A DNA stretch of 9,274 bases from Flavobacteriales bacterium (GTDB lineage: Bacteria > Bacteroidota > Bacteroidia > Flavobacteriales_D > Sanyastnellaceae): assembly GCA_015660615.1 (NCBI GenBank), contig DQKQ01000090.1:1-9274 (forward strand). Direction: 5' to 3'. The notes beneath the pieces were generated by a model. That model searched no databases and was not told where the DNA came from. It saw only the letters and a program-made list of their open reading frames with translations. The position numbers and the translations under genes are program-made. Shown piece by piece: positions 1 through 7,720 of this stretch; positions within the stretch are counted from its first letter, which is position 1; each line of letters opens with the position of its first letter.

Positions 1-1097
1 CTTGTGGAGGAGGAGGGACTTGTTCTCAGTGTATTTGTCAGGTTCATGTGGGCGGAGGGTCTATCCTACCTACTGAAGAGCCGACGTTTTCACGAAAAGA
101 AATTGCGAATAACTTTCGACTTGGATGTCAAGTAAAGGTGAAAGAGGATATGGAAATTCAAATTTCGGAAGAAGTCTTCGGCGTACAGAAATGGGAATGT
201 GAAGTTGTTTCTAATTACAATGTGGCTTCATTCATTAAGGAATTCGTTGTACGTCTTCCCGATGATGAAAAGCTTGAATTCGAAGCGGGTGGGTACATTC
301 AAATTGATGTTCCCGAGATAGAAGTCGACTTTAAGGATGTAGATGTTACGGCACATCCGGATCACCATGACGAGCCCATGAAGTTTAAGGCTGAGTGGGA
401 TAAATTTGGTCTATGGGATTTGAAGATGACCAACAACGAGCCTATTGTAAGAGCCTATTCTATGGCAAGTCACCCAGCAGAGGGAAATATAATAATGCTC
501 AATATCCGTGTTGCTACTCCTCCATGGGATAGAGAGCGAAATGGCTGGATGCAAGTGAATCCAGGAGTTTGCTCATCATATGTCTTTAATTTGAAACCTA
601 GCGATAAGATCCAAATCTCTGGTCCTTATGGTGATTTCTTCATCAAAGACACTGAAGCTGAGATGTTATACATCGGTGGAGGTGCGGGAATGGCGCCTAT
701 GCGTTCGCATCTCTTCCATCTTTTCCATACTGTGAAAACTGGTAGAAAGGTGACCTTTTATTATGGAGGACGTTCTAAACGCGAGCTCTTCTATTTGGAG
801 GACTTCAAGAAAATCGAAAAGGAGTTTCCAAATTTCACTTTCCACGTTGTTCTTTCAGAACCAGCTCCTGAGGATAACTGGGTAGAGAAAAAAGACAATA
901 AAGATGTTGATGGAGATGGGTTTTTAGGTTTCGTTCATAACGCTGTTATCGAACACCATCTAGAAGGACATGATGCTCCTGAGGATATTGAACTTTATTT
1001 CTGTGGCCCACCTTTAATGAATCAAGCTGTTCTTAAAATGGCTGACGACTGGGGTATCCCTGATGAGAACGTTGCTTTTGATGATTTCGGAGGATAA
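1..1097 (+). CDS. nqrF: Na+-translocating NADH:quinone reductase subunit F, 5' end outside the window
   Basis: NqrF is the NADH-oxidising entry subunit of the membrane-bound Na+-NQR: electrons pass from NADH to FAD, then to a [2Fe-2S] centre. The reading frame is open from the window edge (first whole codon at 3), so a GTG at 48 is internal and not the start. The ferredoxin cysteines are all visible at 3, 21, 30 and 126, giving exactly the family spacing C-x5-C-x2-C-x31-C. They are followed by the FAD motif RAYS (450-461), the nucleotide-binding GGGAGMAPMR (675-704), CGPP (1002-1013) and the typical C-terminal end DDFGG. About 364 residues are visible. The N-terminal membrane helix and the start of the ferredoxin domain, roughly 65-70 residues, are missing. 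nqrA-E are expected upstream. The only unusual residue is an extra cysteine two residues after the third ligand. Identification is very secure. Confidence 0.97.
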   Translation, partial: CGGGGTCSQCICQVHVGGGSILPTEEPTFSRKEIANNFRLGCQVKVKEDMEIQISEEVFGVQKWECEVVSNYNVASFIKEFVVRLPDDEKLEFEAGGYIQIDVPEIEVDFKDVDVTAHPDHHDEPMKFKAEWDKFGLWDLKMTNNEPIVRAYSMASHPAEGNIIMLNIRVATPPWDRERNGWMQVNPGVCSSYVFNLKPSDKIQISGPYGDFFIKDTEAEMLYIGGGAGMAPMRSHLFHLFHTVKTGRKVTFYYGGRSKRELFYLEDFKKIEKEFPNFTFHVVLSEPAPEDNWVEKKDNKDVDGDGFLGFVHNAVIEHHLEGHDAPEDIELYFCGPPLMNQAVLKMADDWGIPDENVAFDDFGG

Positions 1098-1103
1098 TTA
1101 ATT

Positions 1104-2210
1104 ATGACAACTATCTTAAATGTCAATATGCGAACGACTGTTACAGTCGCTAGTGTTTTGGCTTTTTTGTTTTTAGAAGGTTGTAGTTCAGAAGCCGAAG
1201 AGAAAATCATTTCGGGTAAAGCGCAAGGGACTACATATGTGATTAAGTATGTAAGCGAACATTCAGTTTCTCAGTATTCAGTTGATTCCTTGTTCGAGGT
1301 AATGGACAGTGAAATGAATACTTGGCGTAAAGATTCAAGGATTTCTCAAATCAATGATTTCTCCCGCGAGGATACGGTTTTCAAGTTTTATGATAATACT
1401 AAGATTTGGACTGTACTATGGGATATGACTTGGGAAATACACAGAGATTCTTATGGAGCGTTCGATCCTACGGTTAAGCCGTTGGTTGATTTGTGGGGGT
1501 TTGGTTTAAATCATGTAGAAACTGTAGATACAGCTGATGTTGACAGCGTAATGAAGTTTGTGGGATTTAGAACTGAGAATATTGACTTTGATGATATTGA
1601 GACAAGAACTGAATATGTAGAGTCACATATCAGCAAAGGTGATGGCCGTTCGCAATTAGATTTTAATGCAATAGCCCAAGGTTATACTGTGGATATGCTC
1701 ATCGATTTACTTGTAGATGCAGGGGTTGAAAACGCAATGGTTGAGCTAGGTGGAGAGGTGAGATGTATAGGGCAGAATAAGAATGGCATAGCTTGGAGAA
1801 TAGCCGTGGATAAACCCATTGCTCATGATGTTGTAGATGGTAGGCCTCTGCAAGCAATCATTGATGTTCAGGATGCTGCAGTATGTACGAGTGGAAACTA
1901 TAGAAAGTTCATTGAAGTAAATGGGATTAAGTATTCTCATACTTTAGATCCACGAACTGGATATCCGTCTTACAATGGCTTATTAAGTGTTACTATTCAG
2001 GCAAACTCTGCTGCAATAGCAGACGCTTATGCAACGGCATGTATGGTTCTAGGGGCTGAAGATGGTGTTGAATTTATTGAGAGGATGAGAGAAGTCAGGT
2101 ATGGAGTGCCGCTTGAAGCTCTCTTCATAATGAATAAAGAAGGCTCTGATTCAGAATTTGAATTCTGGACTACTCCTGGATGGAGTGAGAAAATAACTTG
2201 GCTAGACTAA
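1104..2210 (+). CDS. apbE: FAD:protein FMN transferase (ApbE), probable lipoprotein
   Basis: ApbE cleaves FAD and attaches FMN to threonine in target proteins. Next to nqrF the expected targets are NqrB and NqrC. The N-terminus is a lipoprotein-type signal: a hydrophobic stretch at residues 11-24, then LEGC with the candidate lipidated cysteine at residue 27, so it should act outside the cytoplasmic membrane. ApbE motifs appear in order: YGAFDPTV (D at 121), DFNAIAQGY (from 186), ELGGEV, HTLDPRTG (279-286) and ADAYATA, whose D307-x3-T311 matches the conserved metal-binding pair. Length (368) is normal. ATG 1104 lies 6 bases after the nqrF stop. A GGAGGA at 1089-1094 could serve as ribosome binding site, but it also encodes the conserved Gly-Gly end of NqrF, so it may be incidental. 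A second ATG at 1128 would give a shorter, equally plausible signal peptide. It is almost certainly co-transcribed with nqrF. Confidence 0.95.
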   Translation: MTTILNVNMRTTVTVASVLAFLFLEGCSSEAEEKIISGKAQGTTYVIKYVSEHSVSQYSVDSLFEVMDSEMNTWRKDSRISQINDFSREDTVFKFYDNTKIWTVLWDMTWEIHRDSYGAFDPTVKPLVDLWGFGLNHVETVDTADVDSVMKFVGFRTENIDFDDIETRTEYVESHISKGDGRSQLDFNAIAQGYTVDMLIDLLVDAGVENAMVELGGEVRCIGQNKNGIAWRIAVDKPIAHDVVDGRPLQAIIDVQDAAVCTSGNYRKFIEVNGIKYSHTLDPRTGYPSYNGLLSVTIQANSAAIADAYATACMVLGAEDGVEFIERMREVRYGVPLEALFIMNKEGSDSEFEFWTTPGWSEKITWLD

Positions 2211-2422
2211 GCCTTTTTAGAAGCTTCGTCTTCATTAAGACATTGCTCAGAGGGTCTTGCCCCACACACGCTACACGATCCGCTTTCATCTTGGAACAGG
2301 GGGTTGTTGCTAGCACATGTACCTGCAAATTCCCCATCTTTTTTAAGGAGTAATTTAATTGCGATTCCAGCAAATGCGATGCCGATTAATCCTATAGACA
2401 AGAGAATAACTTTCCATTCCAT
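2207..2422 (-). CDS. Small membrane protein with four cysteines, candidate Na+-NQR maturation factor (NqrM-like)
   Basis: This 71-residue protein has one strongly hydrophobic helix (about residues 4-26), a KK pair, the segment GEFAGTC, and cysteines at 36, 50, 53 and 61 (C-x13-C-x2-C-x7-C). One N-terminal helix, then a GTC/GSC-type motif and a small cysteine cluster, is the layout of NqrM (DUF539). NqrM is the short protein needed with ApbE for Na+-NQR assembly and usually lies beside apbE. Here the gene sits directly beside apbE but on the opposite strand, with the stop codons overlapping (2207-2210). The assignment rests on remembered family layout and position; the cysteine spacing is not identical to the proteobacterial form. 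The start is ATG at 2422 without a Shine-Dalgarno. TAAATTTG, matching the Bacteroidota -7 element, lies 4 bases upstream. An unrelated small membrane protein is the main alternative. That it is a real gene is likely. Confidence 0.78.
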   Translation of the reverse strand: MEWKVILLSIGLIGIAFAGIAIKLLLKKDGEFAGTCASNNPLFQDESGSCSVCGARPSEQCLNEDEASKKA

Positions 2423-2515
2423 ATTGCAAATTTACATATTGAAGTTCTATATTCATGGATTAATTTCAATCTTTACCAAGCATTTAAACTTCAGCAAAAA
2501 CTATATCTTCGCACC
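2423..2515. promoter_or_regulatory. Divergent promoter region between the NqrM-like gene and mazG
   Basis: This AT-rich 93-base spacer separates two genes read away from each other, so it should hold a promoter for each. On the - strand, positions 2434-2427 read TAAATTTG, a full match to the Bacteroidota -7 consensus TAnnTTTG, but no convincing -33 TTTG was found at the usual distance. On the + strand the nearest candidate is TATCTTCG at 2504-2511, one mismatch from consensus. Both elements lie so close to the start codons that transcripts would have almost no leader. The existence of promoters here is inferred from gene layout; the exact elements are uncertain. Confidence 0.4.
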
Positions 2516-3304
2516 ATGCATACACGTGAGGAAAAACTAGCAGCTTTCGGACGACTTTTAGATATCATGGACGAGTTACGTGAAAAATGTCCTTGGGATA
2601 AAAAACAAACTTTCGAGTCTCTCCGTCACCTAACTATCGAGGAAACATATGAATTGGCAGATGCTATTATAGACGCAGATGTTCAGGAAATTAAAAAGGA
2701 AACGGGAGATGTGCTTCTGCACATGGTTTTTTATGCAAAACTAGGATCTGAAATACCCGAAGAGGATGGAGGTTGGGATATAGCCGATTCCCTCAATTCA
2801 ATTTCTGACAAACTCATTTCTCGACACCCCCATATATATGATGATGTAGAGGCGAATGATGAGGAAACCGTTAAAGCAAACTGGGAGAAGCTCAAGCTAA
2901 AGGAGGGAAATAAATCTGTTCTAGAAGGCGTTCCTCGATCACTTCCTAGTCTTGTAAAAGCATACAGAATTCAAGATAAGGTGAGGGGAGTGGGGTTTGA
3001 TTGGGATAACGCAGAGCAAGTCCTAGATAAGGTGAATGAGGAGTTAGGTGAGCTTGCATATGAGGTAGAAAACAAATCAGACCGTATAGCAGACGAGTTT
3101 GGCGATGTTCTTTTCGCTCTGATTAATTACTCAAGGTTTTTAGACGTGAATCCCGATGAAGCTCTTGAGAGAACTAATCGAAGATTTATCAAGCGTTTCA
3201 AACATCTTGAGGCATCCATAAAAGCTGATGGAAAGAATCTAGGAGAAATGCCTCTCAAGGAAATGGAAGTGTATTGGAGTAGTGCAAAAACAGCTTTAGG
3301 CTAA
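2516..3304 (+). CDS. mazG: Nucleoside triphosphate pyrophosphohydrolase MazG
   Basis: MazG hydrolyses (d)NTPs to the monophosphate and pyrophosphate in the cytoplasm and is viewed as a house-cleaning enzyme that can also affect the stringent response. The 262-residue protein has the normal two-domain length. The N-terminal domain starts with the hallmark CPWDKKQT (residues 25-32) and carries EExxE (E42, E43, E46) followed by ExxD (E62, D65). The C-terminal domain repeats this with EELGE (E175, E176, E179) and DEFGD (E194, D197); in E. coli MazG this C-terminal site is the main catalytic one. The link region has the typical SVLEGVPRSLPSLVKAYRIQDKV block, seen here from about residue 138. ATG at 2516 fits the family N-terminus; no Shine-Dalgarno is visible. 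No mazE/mazF toxin-antitoxin genes are adjacent. Confidence 0.96.
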   Translation: MHTREEKLAAFGRLLDIMDELREKCPWDKKQTFESLRHLTIEETYELADAIIDADVQEIKKETGDVLLHMVFYAKLGSEIPEEDGGWDIADSLNSISDKLISRHPHIYDDVEANDEETVKANWEKLKLKEGNKSVLEGVPRSLPSLVKAYRIQDKVRGVGFDWDNAEQVLDKVNEELGELAYEVENKSDRIADEFGDVLFALINYSRFLDVNPDEALERTNRRFIKRFKHLEASIKADGKNLGEMPLKEMEVYWSSAKTALG

Positions 3305-3389
3305 TATTTAGACAATCTTATGACTTTTTATTTATGGCATCTCTTGCAGATAGCTGTAAATTGCGGTTCTCAATTAGAATAAATCCTAC
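3305..3389 (+). promoter_or_regulatory. Spacer before the M1 peptidase gene, probable promoter region
   Basis: This 85-base AT-rich gap precedes a gene encoding an exported protein unrelated to MazG, so a promoter here is plausible. The only near match to the Bacteroidota -7 element is TAAATTGC at 3357-3364, with no clear -33 element before it. I saw no hairpin plus T-tract that would end mazG transcription, so read-through from mazG is also possible. Confidence 0.25.
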
Positions 3390-5771
3390 ATGAAAACTCG
3401 CATACTTACTCTTGCATTTGCTGTAATATCAGCTTTTTGTATGACGGCGCCAGCCAATGCTCAGCAAGAAGAAATCAGCCGTACCAACACGAATGTGTTT
3501 AGACAGCTTAGAACAGAACTTCCGACTCCCAACGTGTATCGCACAGCTTCAGGTGCTCCTGGCCATGAATACTGGCAGCAGCAGGTTGATTATGACATGC
3601 ACATCACTTTAGATGACAATACTCAGCGCATCGATGGGTCTGAAACGATTACTTACACTAACAATAGCCCGGATGTGCTACGTTATCTTTGGGTTCAATT
3701 GGACCAAAACGTTCGCTCTAAAGACTCAGACTCCCACAAAACCGGTGAGGATTATTGGGGAGATCGCGAAAGTTTTAGTACAGTAAACAACCTCGAACCC
3801 ACTTTCGAAGGAGGGTTCAATATTGAGAGCGTTAAAGACGTTGCTGGAAAAAGCCTTAGCTACACAATTAATAAAACGATGATGCGCGTGGATCTTCCTC
3901 GCCCTCTAAAGTCAGGTGGAGTTTTTAAGTTCAGCATAGACTGGTGGTATAATATCAACAACCGTATGGAGATTGGTGGTCGTTCAGGATATGAGCATTT
4001 CGAAGAGAACGACAATTATCTCTACACAATTGCTCAATTCTTTCCACGATTAGCTGTTTACTCCGACAACGAAGGATGGCAAAATAAGCAGTTCTTAGGA
4101 TCGGGTGAGTTTACACTTTGCTTTGGAGATTATACAGTCGCTATAACAGTTCCTTCTGACCATATTGTAGCTTCTACAGGAGAACTCACTAACCCTAAAT
4201 CGGTTCTTACAGCAGTGCAGCGAAAGCGATTTGAACTTGCTAAGGTCACAACGGATCACCCTGTTATTATCGTAACTGAGGAGGAGGCTCGCGAGGCTGA
4301 GAAGACTAAGGAAAAGGGACTCAAAACTTGGGTGTTTACTGCAAAAAATGTTAGAGACTTCGGGTTTGCAACCAGCCGTAAGTTTATTTGGGATGCTATG
4401 ACGGTTCCTGTAGGGAAATACCGCCCTTTAGCAATGAGTTTTTACCCCAAGGAAGGCAATCCGCTTTGGGAGCAGTATAGTACGAAAGCTGTAGCACAAA
4501 CCCTTCGCACTTACTCTAAGTACACGATAGACTATTCCTACCCAGTAGCTATATCTGTTCATACCAAATGGATAGGAATGGAGTATCCTATGATTTGCTT
4601 CAATGGGGGACGTCCATCTGAGGACGGCACGTATTCACAACGCACGAAGCACGGTATGATCTCAGTAATAATACACGAAGTGGGTCACAATTTCTTCCCT
4701 ATGATCATCAACTCTGACGAGCGGCAGTGGACTTGGATGGACGAAGGTCTCAACACATTTGTTCAATTCCTCGCTGAGCAGGAGTTCGATAGAGACTATC
4801 CCTCTCGCCGTGGATCAGCTAGAGATATAACCAGTTACATGGGAGGCGACAAGAAGCGTATTTCTCCTATTATGACTAACTCGGAATCGATTTACCAATT
4901 CGGTCCTAATGCTTATGGAAAACCTTGTACAGCTCTAAACATTCTTCGTGAAACGGTAATGGGCCGCGACCTATTTGATTACTCCTTTAAGGAGTACAGC
5001 AGACGTTGGGCATTTAAGCATCCTACACCTGCCGATTTCTTCCGATCTATGGAAGATGCGTCGGGAGTTGACTTAGACTGGTTCTGGAGAGGATGGTTCT
5101 ATACAAACGATCACGTTGATATTGCTATGGAAGACATTAAGTGGATGCAAATCGACACTCAAAATCCAGATATCGAATCTACATTCAATAAATCTGCTTC
5201 GGATGGTGAGCCAGCAGATATTACTTACGAGCGCAACCTAACAGACACTCCAGAGACTTATTTAGAAGCTGACCCAACCTTAAACGACTATTATACTACT
5301 ACAGGTAAGTTCGAAGTCCTCGAACTCGACAGGGTAGAGTACCGTGAATTGTTGGATGGTATGTCTGAGGAAAATAGCGCCATGCTTGCTAGTGGAAATA
5401 ACTTCTATGAGATTACATTTAGAAATATCGGAGGCTTAGTTATGCCGCTAATAGTAGAATTCGAATATGAGGATGGAGAGAAAGAGATTCGCCGCATACC
5501 TGCTGAGGTTTGGCGTATGAGCGAACCAACAGTAACTAAGGTTTTCGCTACAGATAGACCAGCTGTAAGAATCGTTCTCGACCCTATGCTAGAAACAGCT
5601 GACTGCGACCTGTCTAACAATAGCTGGCCTCCACGACCTGAGCCGACTCGCTTCGAAATATTTAAGCAGAATGGAGGTGGATATAGTCGCTACGGCGCAC
5701 AGGGAGACAACCCTATGCAAAGAGCGCTTAAGAATGAAGAGCTATTAAATAAAGAGGGCGCTTCAGAATAA
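3390..5771 (+). CDS. Secreted M1 family zinc metallopeptidase (aminopeptidase-like)
   Basis: M1 peptidases remove N-terminal residues from peptides; this copy should act in the periplasm or outside the cell. The start MKTRILTLAFAVISAFC is followed by a probable signal peptidase cut after ANA (about residue 24). An N-terminal beta domain precedes the catalytic domain. The zinc site is complete: HEVGH at 429-433 and the third ligand E452, spaced exactly HExxH-x18-E. GMEYP (396-400) stands where the exopeptidase GAMEN motif of classical M1 enzymes lies, and Y509 (in NAYGKP) is a candidate for the catalytic tyrosine. After WFWRGWFYTNDHVD the last 200 or so residues form a second, mainly beta region (GGLVMPLIVEFEYEDGE, then DLSNNSWPP), which I recall as standard for the large M1-like proteins of Bacteroidota. 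No type IX secretion C-terminal domain is evident. True aminopeptidase activity and substrate are unproven. It converges with the transporter gene, 12 bases apart. Confidence 0.93.
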   Translation: MKTRILTLAFAVISAFCMTAPANAQQEEISRTNTNVFRQLRTELPTPNVYRTASGAPGHEYWQQQVDYDMHITLDDNTQRIDGSETITYTNNSPDVLRYLWVQLDQNVRSKDSDSHKTGEDYWGDRESFSTVNNLEPTFEGGFNIESVKDVAGKSLSYTINKTMMRVDLPRPLKSGGVFKFSIDWWYNINNRMEIGGRSGYEHFEENDNYLYTIAQFFPRLAVYSDNEGWQNKQFLGSGEFTLCFGDYTVAITVPSDHIVASTGELTNPKSVLTAVQRKRFELAKVTTDHPVIIVTEEEAREAEKTKEKGLKTWVFTAKNVRDFGFATSRKFIWDAMTVPVGKYRPLAMSFYPKEGNPLWEQYSTKAVAQTLRTYSKYTIDYSYPVAISVHTKWIGMEYPMICFNGGRPSEDGTYSQRTKHGMISVIIHEVGHNFFPMIINSDERQWTWMDEGLNTFVQFLAEQEFDRDYPSRRGSARDITSYMGGDKKRISPIMTNSESIYQFGPNAYGKPCTALNILRETVMGRDLFDYSFKEYSRRWAFKHPTPADFFRSMEDASGVDLDWFWRGWFYTNDHVDIAMEDIKWMQIDTQNPDIESTFNKSASDGEPADITYERNLTDTPETYLEADPTLNDYYTTTGKFEVLELDRVEYRELLDGMSEENSAMLASGNNFYEITFRNIGGLVMPLIVEFEYEDGEKEIRRIPAEVWRMSEPTVTKVFATDRPAVRIVLDPMLETADCDLSNNSWPPRPEPTRFEIFKQNGGGYSRYGAQGDNPMQRALKNEELLNKEGASE

Positions 5772-5783
5772 CAAATCCTAATT

Positions 5784-6659
5784 TTATGCGATCATCAATA
5801 TGATGATGCTCAGGCAACCTATTGCCAGGCCAGACCAAGCGACTTTGCTTGGTCTGTCTTTGTATATAGCCACAGCACTTAGAGTGCTAAACAACACCAC
5901 TCCGATATTAACCACCGGGATTATTACAGATTTATCTATCCCAGGAATGCCGTAAGCTCCAAGTAGAAAAAATAACGAGCCGAAATTCACCACTCCTAAA
6001 AGTAAACCTGCGAGGAGGTCTTTTTTATCAGGAATCTTAGAAAACCCGTTTTGAAAAAACCAAATCCCGGCACCAAGAATAAACGCAACTGTGAATGGTA
6101 TAGATGTGAAAGCCATAGCGTACTCAGAAGATGGAATAAATTCTGGGCCGCTAAACCATGCGAAAACAAGATCAATAGCTCCGCTGCCTGTGAAAATAAT
6201 AATAGGGAGAATAAATGCCCACTTAGAGTGTGAACGGTGTTTAGAATCATTCCCAAGTGAACTCAAAACGATAGCTGCTAAAGCCAGAACAAGAGCCAGG
6301 GCTTTAAGGCCAGTAATGATATCATTAGGGTCAATGATTAAAAAAATCACTACAGGGATTACTAGGCTCAGTTTAGATGATATTGATGATACAGCTACTC
6401 CGAGCTCAGCAGTGCATTTGGCCATTAAATTAAATAGGTAAAGAAAGACAGCTCCCATAATAGCTGTTGTGAGAAACAAAGGCATTTCGTATGCATTTTT
6501 CATCATAGGAATGCCTCCCGCTAAAATCCAACCAAGTGTAGAAGCAACCCCGTAATTAACAACAATCGCAGTAAAGCGATCAACGCCCCATTTTTCAAAC
6601 GCTCTAAAGGTTAGAAAAGCTCCTCCTGTCGCAATTATTACTAATAAAATATAAATCAT
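5784..6659 (-). CDS. EamA/DMT superfamily membrane transporter
   Basis: This is a very hydrophobic protein of about 291 residues with roughly ten membrane helices arranged as two similar halves (about 1-130 and 150-291), the fold of the drug/metabolite transporter superfamily. It lies in the inner membrane. I chose the ATG at 6659-6657 because it overlaps the ribD stop as ATGA and puts the first helix right at the N-terminus. An upstream in-frame GTG at 6677 would add six residues and overlap ribD by 22 bases, which is less likely. Mid-protein features include ISSKLSLVIPVVIF in the fourth helix region and a charged loop NDSKHRSHSKW between the halves. The substrate cannot be read from sequence. 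Coupling to ribD makes a flavin or flavin precursor a reasonable guess, since RibN riboflavin transporters belong to this superfamily, but other DMT members export amino acids or diverse metabolites. Confidence 0.9.
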   Translation of the reverse strand: MIYILLVIIATGGAFLTFRAFEKWGVDRFTAIVVNYGVASTLGWILAGGIPMMKNAYEMPLFLTTAIMGAVFLYLFNLMAKCTAELGVAVSSISSKLSLVIPVVIFLIIDPNDIITGLKALALVLALAAIVLSSLGNDSKHRSHSKWAFILPIIIFTGSGAIDLVFAWFSGPEFIPSSEYAMAFTSIPFTVAFILGAGIWFFQNGFSKIPDKKDLLAGLLLGVVNFGSLFFLLGAYGIPGIDKSVIIPVVNIGVVLFSTLSAVAIYKDRPSKVAWSGLAIGCLSIIILMIA

Positions 6660-7720
6660 CCTCGAATGTAATGCCACAGAGCATCAGCACCAACGGAAGT
6701 TTCATAGACTTTTCCACTTTTATATTGTGTGATTAGTGGCGCTTTAAGCCCGCCCCCTAATTCGTCCACCCCTTTAAAAACGTAAATCTCATTATAAAGA
6801 CCCTGTTCTAAAAACTTTAAGTGAGTATATGCTCCACCTTCTACTAATAAACTATGGATTCCGTTCTTTCGCAGTTTTTGGAGCATCACCTGTAAATCTC
6901 CTTCTAGCCAAGGTTTTACTTCAGCACCCGAGATGTGTCTTTTAAATCCCGGTTTACAAATTATCCAAGTTTCTCCATCATTACCAATCATCTTCAATTT
7001 AGAATCATCAAGTCTCAACTCAGGGTCAATAACAATCCTCACAGGATTAAGCCCTTTCACTTCGCGAACATTTAATGACGGGTTATCCACTTCAGCAGTT
7101 TTCCGTCCTATAAGTATACCCGAATTTTCTGCCCTTAACTGGTGAACATGGCGCAAAGTATCAACAGCAGTAATTGCAACACCACCTCTGCCATGAGCTG
7201 CCGACCTTTCTGGGTCCATATATCCATCAAGAGATTGAGCCCATTTCAGAACAATATATGGAAGGTCAGATTTTTGTAGGTGTAAAAACTTTCGGTTCAT
7301 CAAACGAGCTTCGTCTTCTAAAACCCCACCCACAACTTCCAAGCCAGCACCTTTTAGTAATGAATGTCCGGAACCGCTAACTAAAGGGTTGGGATCTTCT
7401 AGAGCGTAAACAACTCTGCCAACACCTCTATCTATAAGCAGATTTGCGCATGGAGGTGTCTTTCCGTGATGGCTACATGGCTCAAGTGTTACATATGCAG
7501 TAGCGCGAGATAAAACCTCACGACTTAATTCTGGAATAGTGGCCAGAGCATTCACCTCCGCGTGCCCTTCTCCATATTTTTCATGGTATCCCTCTGCTAT
7601 AGCCTTTGAATCTAAAACGATTACACAACCAACCATGGGATTAGGTAGGGTAGAGGAGCTACCCTTTTCAGCAAGCTCTAGGGCTCGCTGCATCCATTTT
7701 GTGTCATCTTTTTGAAGCAA
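6656..7720 (-). CDS. ribD: Bifunctional riboflavin biosynthesis deaminase/reductase RibD
   Basis: RibD performs two successive cytoplasmic steps of riboflavin synthesis: deamination of the diaminopyrimidine made from GTP, then NADPH-dependent reduction of the ribose side chain. The N-terminal deaminase has the zinc site H53-A-E55 and C82/C91 in EPCSHHGKTPPC, after PNPMVGCVIV. The reductase domain begins near residue 150 (LPYIVLKWAQSLDGY) and shows RAENSGILIGRKT, DNPSLNVR, NPVRIVIDP and LLVEGGAYTH. Length (354) is typical, so both activities should be intact. Start: the frame closes just upstream, leaving TTG at 7720 (17-base overlap with folD) or ATG at 7693 (10 bases after the folD stop). 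I prefer TTG because residues before the ATG (TKWMQRAL) align with the usual YMxRAL start of the family. The stop overlaps the transporter ATG by 4 bases. Confidence 0.96.
   Translation of the reverse strand: MLQKDDTKWMQRALELAEKGSSSTLPNPMVGCVIVLDSKAIAEGYHEKYGEGHAEVNALATIPELSREVLSRATAYVTLEPCSHHGKTPPCANLLIDRGVGRVVYALEDPNPLVSGSGHSLLKGAGLEVVGGVLEDEARLMNRKFLHLQKSDLPYIVLKWAQSLDGYMDPERSAAHGRGGVAITAVDTLRHVHQLRAENSGILIGRKTAEVDNPSLNVREVKGLNPVRIVIDPELRLDDSKLKMIGNDGETWIICKPGFKRHISGAEVKPWLEGDLQVMLQKLRKNGIHSLLVEGGAYTHLKFLEQGLYNEIYVFKGVDELGGGLKAPLITQYKSGKVYETSVGADALWHYIRG

Noticed and set aside
48..50. GTG at 48 as the start of nqrF
   Set aside because: The frame is open to the window edge and the codons before it encode three of the four [2Fe-2S] cysteines at exact family spacing.
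903..920. EF-hand-like DVDGDG in NqrF, a possible calcium loop
   Set aside because: It lies in a loop before the conserved FLGFVH segment where Bacteroidota NqrF proteins, as I recall them, carry a similar acidic insertion. No helix-loop-helix context or second EF-hand is visible.
2304..2540. A + strand open frame of 78 codons across the NqrM-like gene and into mazG
   Set aside because: It is antisense to the cysteine protein and overlaps the mazG start in another frame; its protein shows no domain and no start signal.
2516..3304. mazG as part of a MazEF-type toxin-antitoxin or a phage-defence locus
   Set aside because: The neighbours are housekeeping genes, no mazE/mazF or defence gene is present, and the protein is the full two-domain housekeeping form.
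5791..5807. Perfect 7-base inverted repeat (ATCATCA, 3-base loop) at the convergent end of the M1 peptidase and transporter genes
   Set aside because: It is short and AT-rich, has no T-tract on either strand and lies within the transporter codons, so a terminator cannot be supported.
6051..6441. Open frames on the + strand inside the transporter gene
   Set aside because: They run antisense to a well-supported membrane protein, overlap each other, and encode unlikely basic sequences without recognisable motifs.
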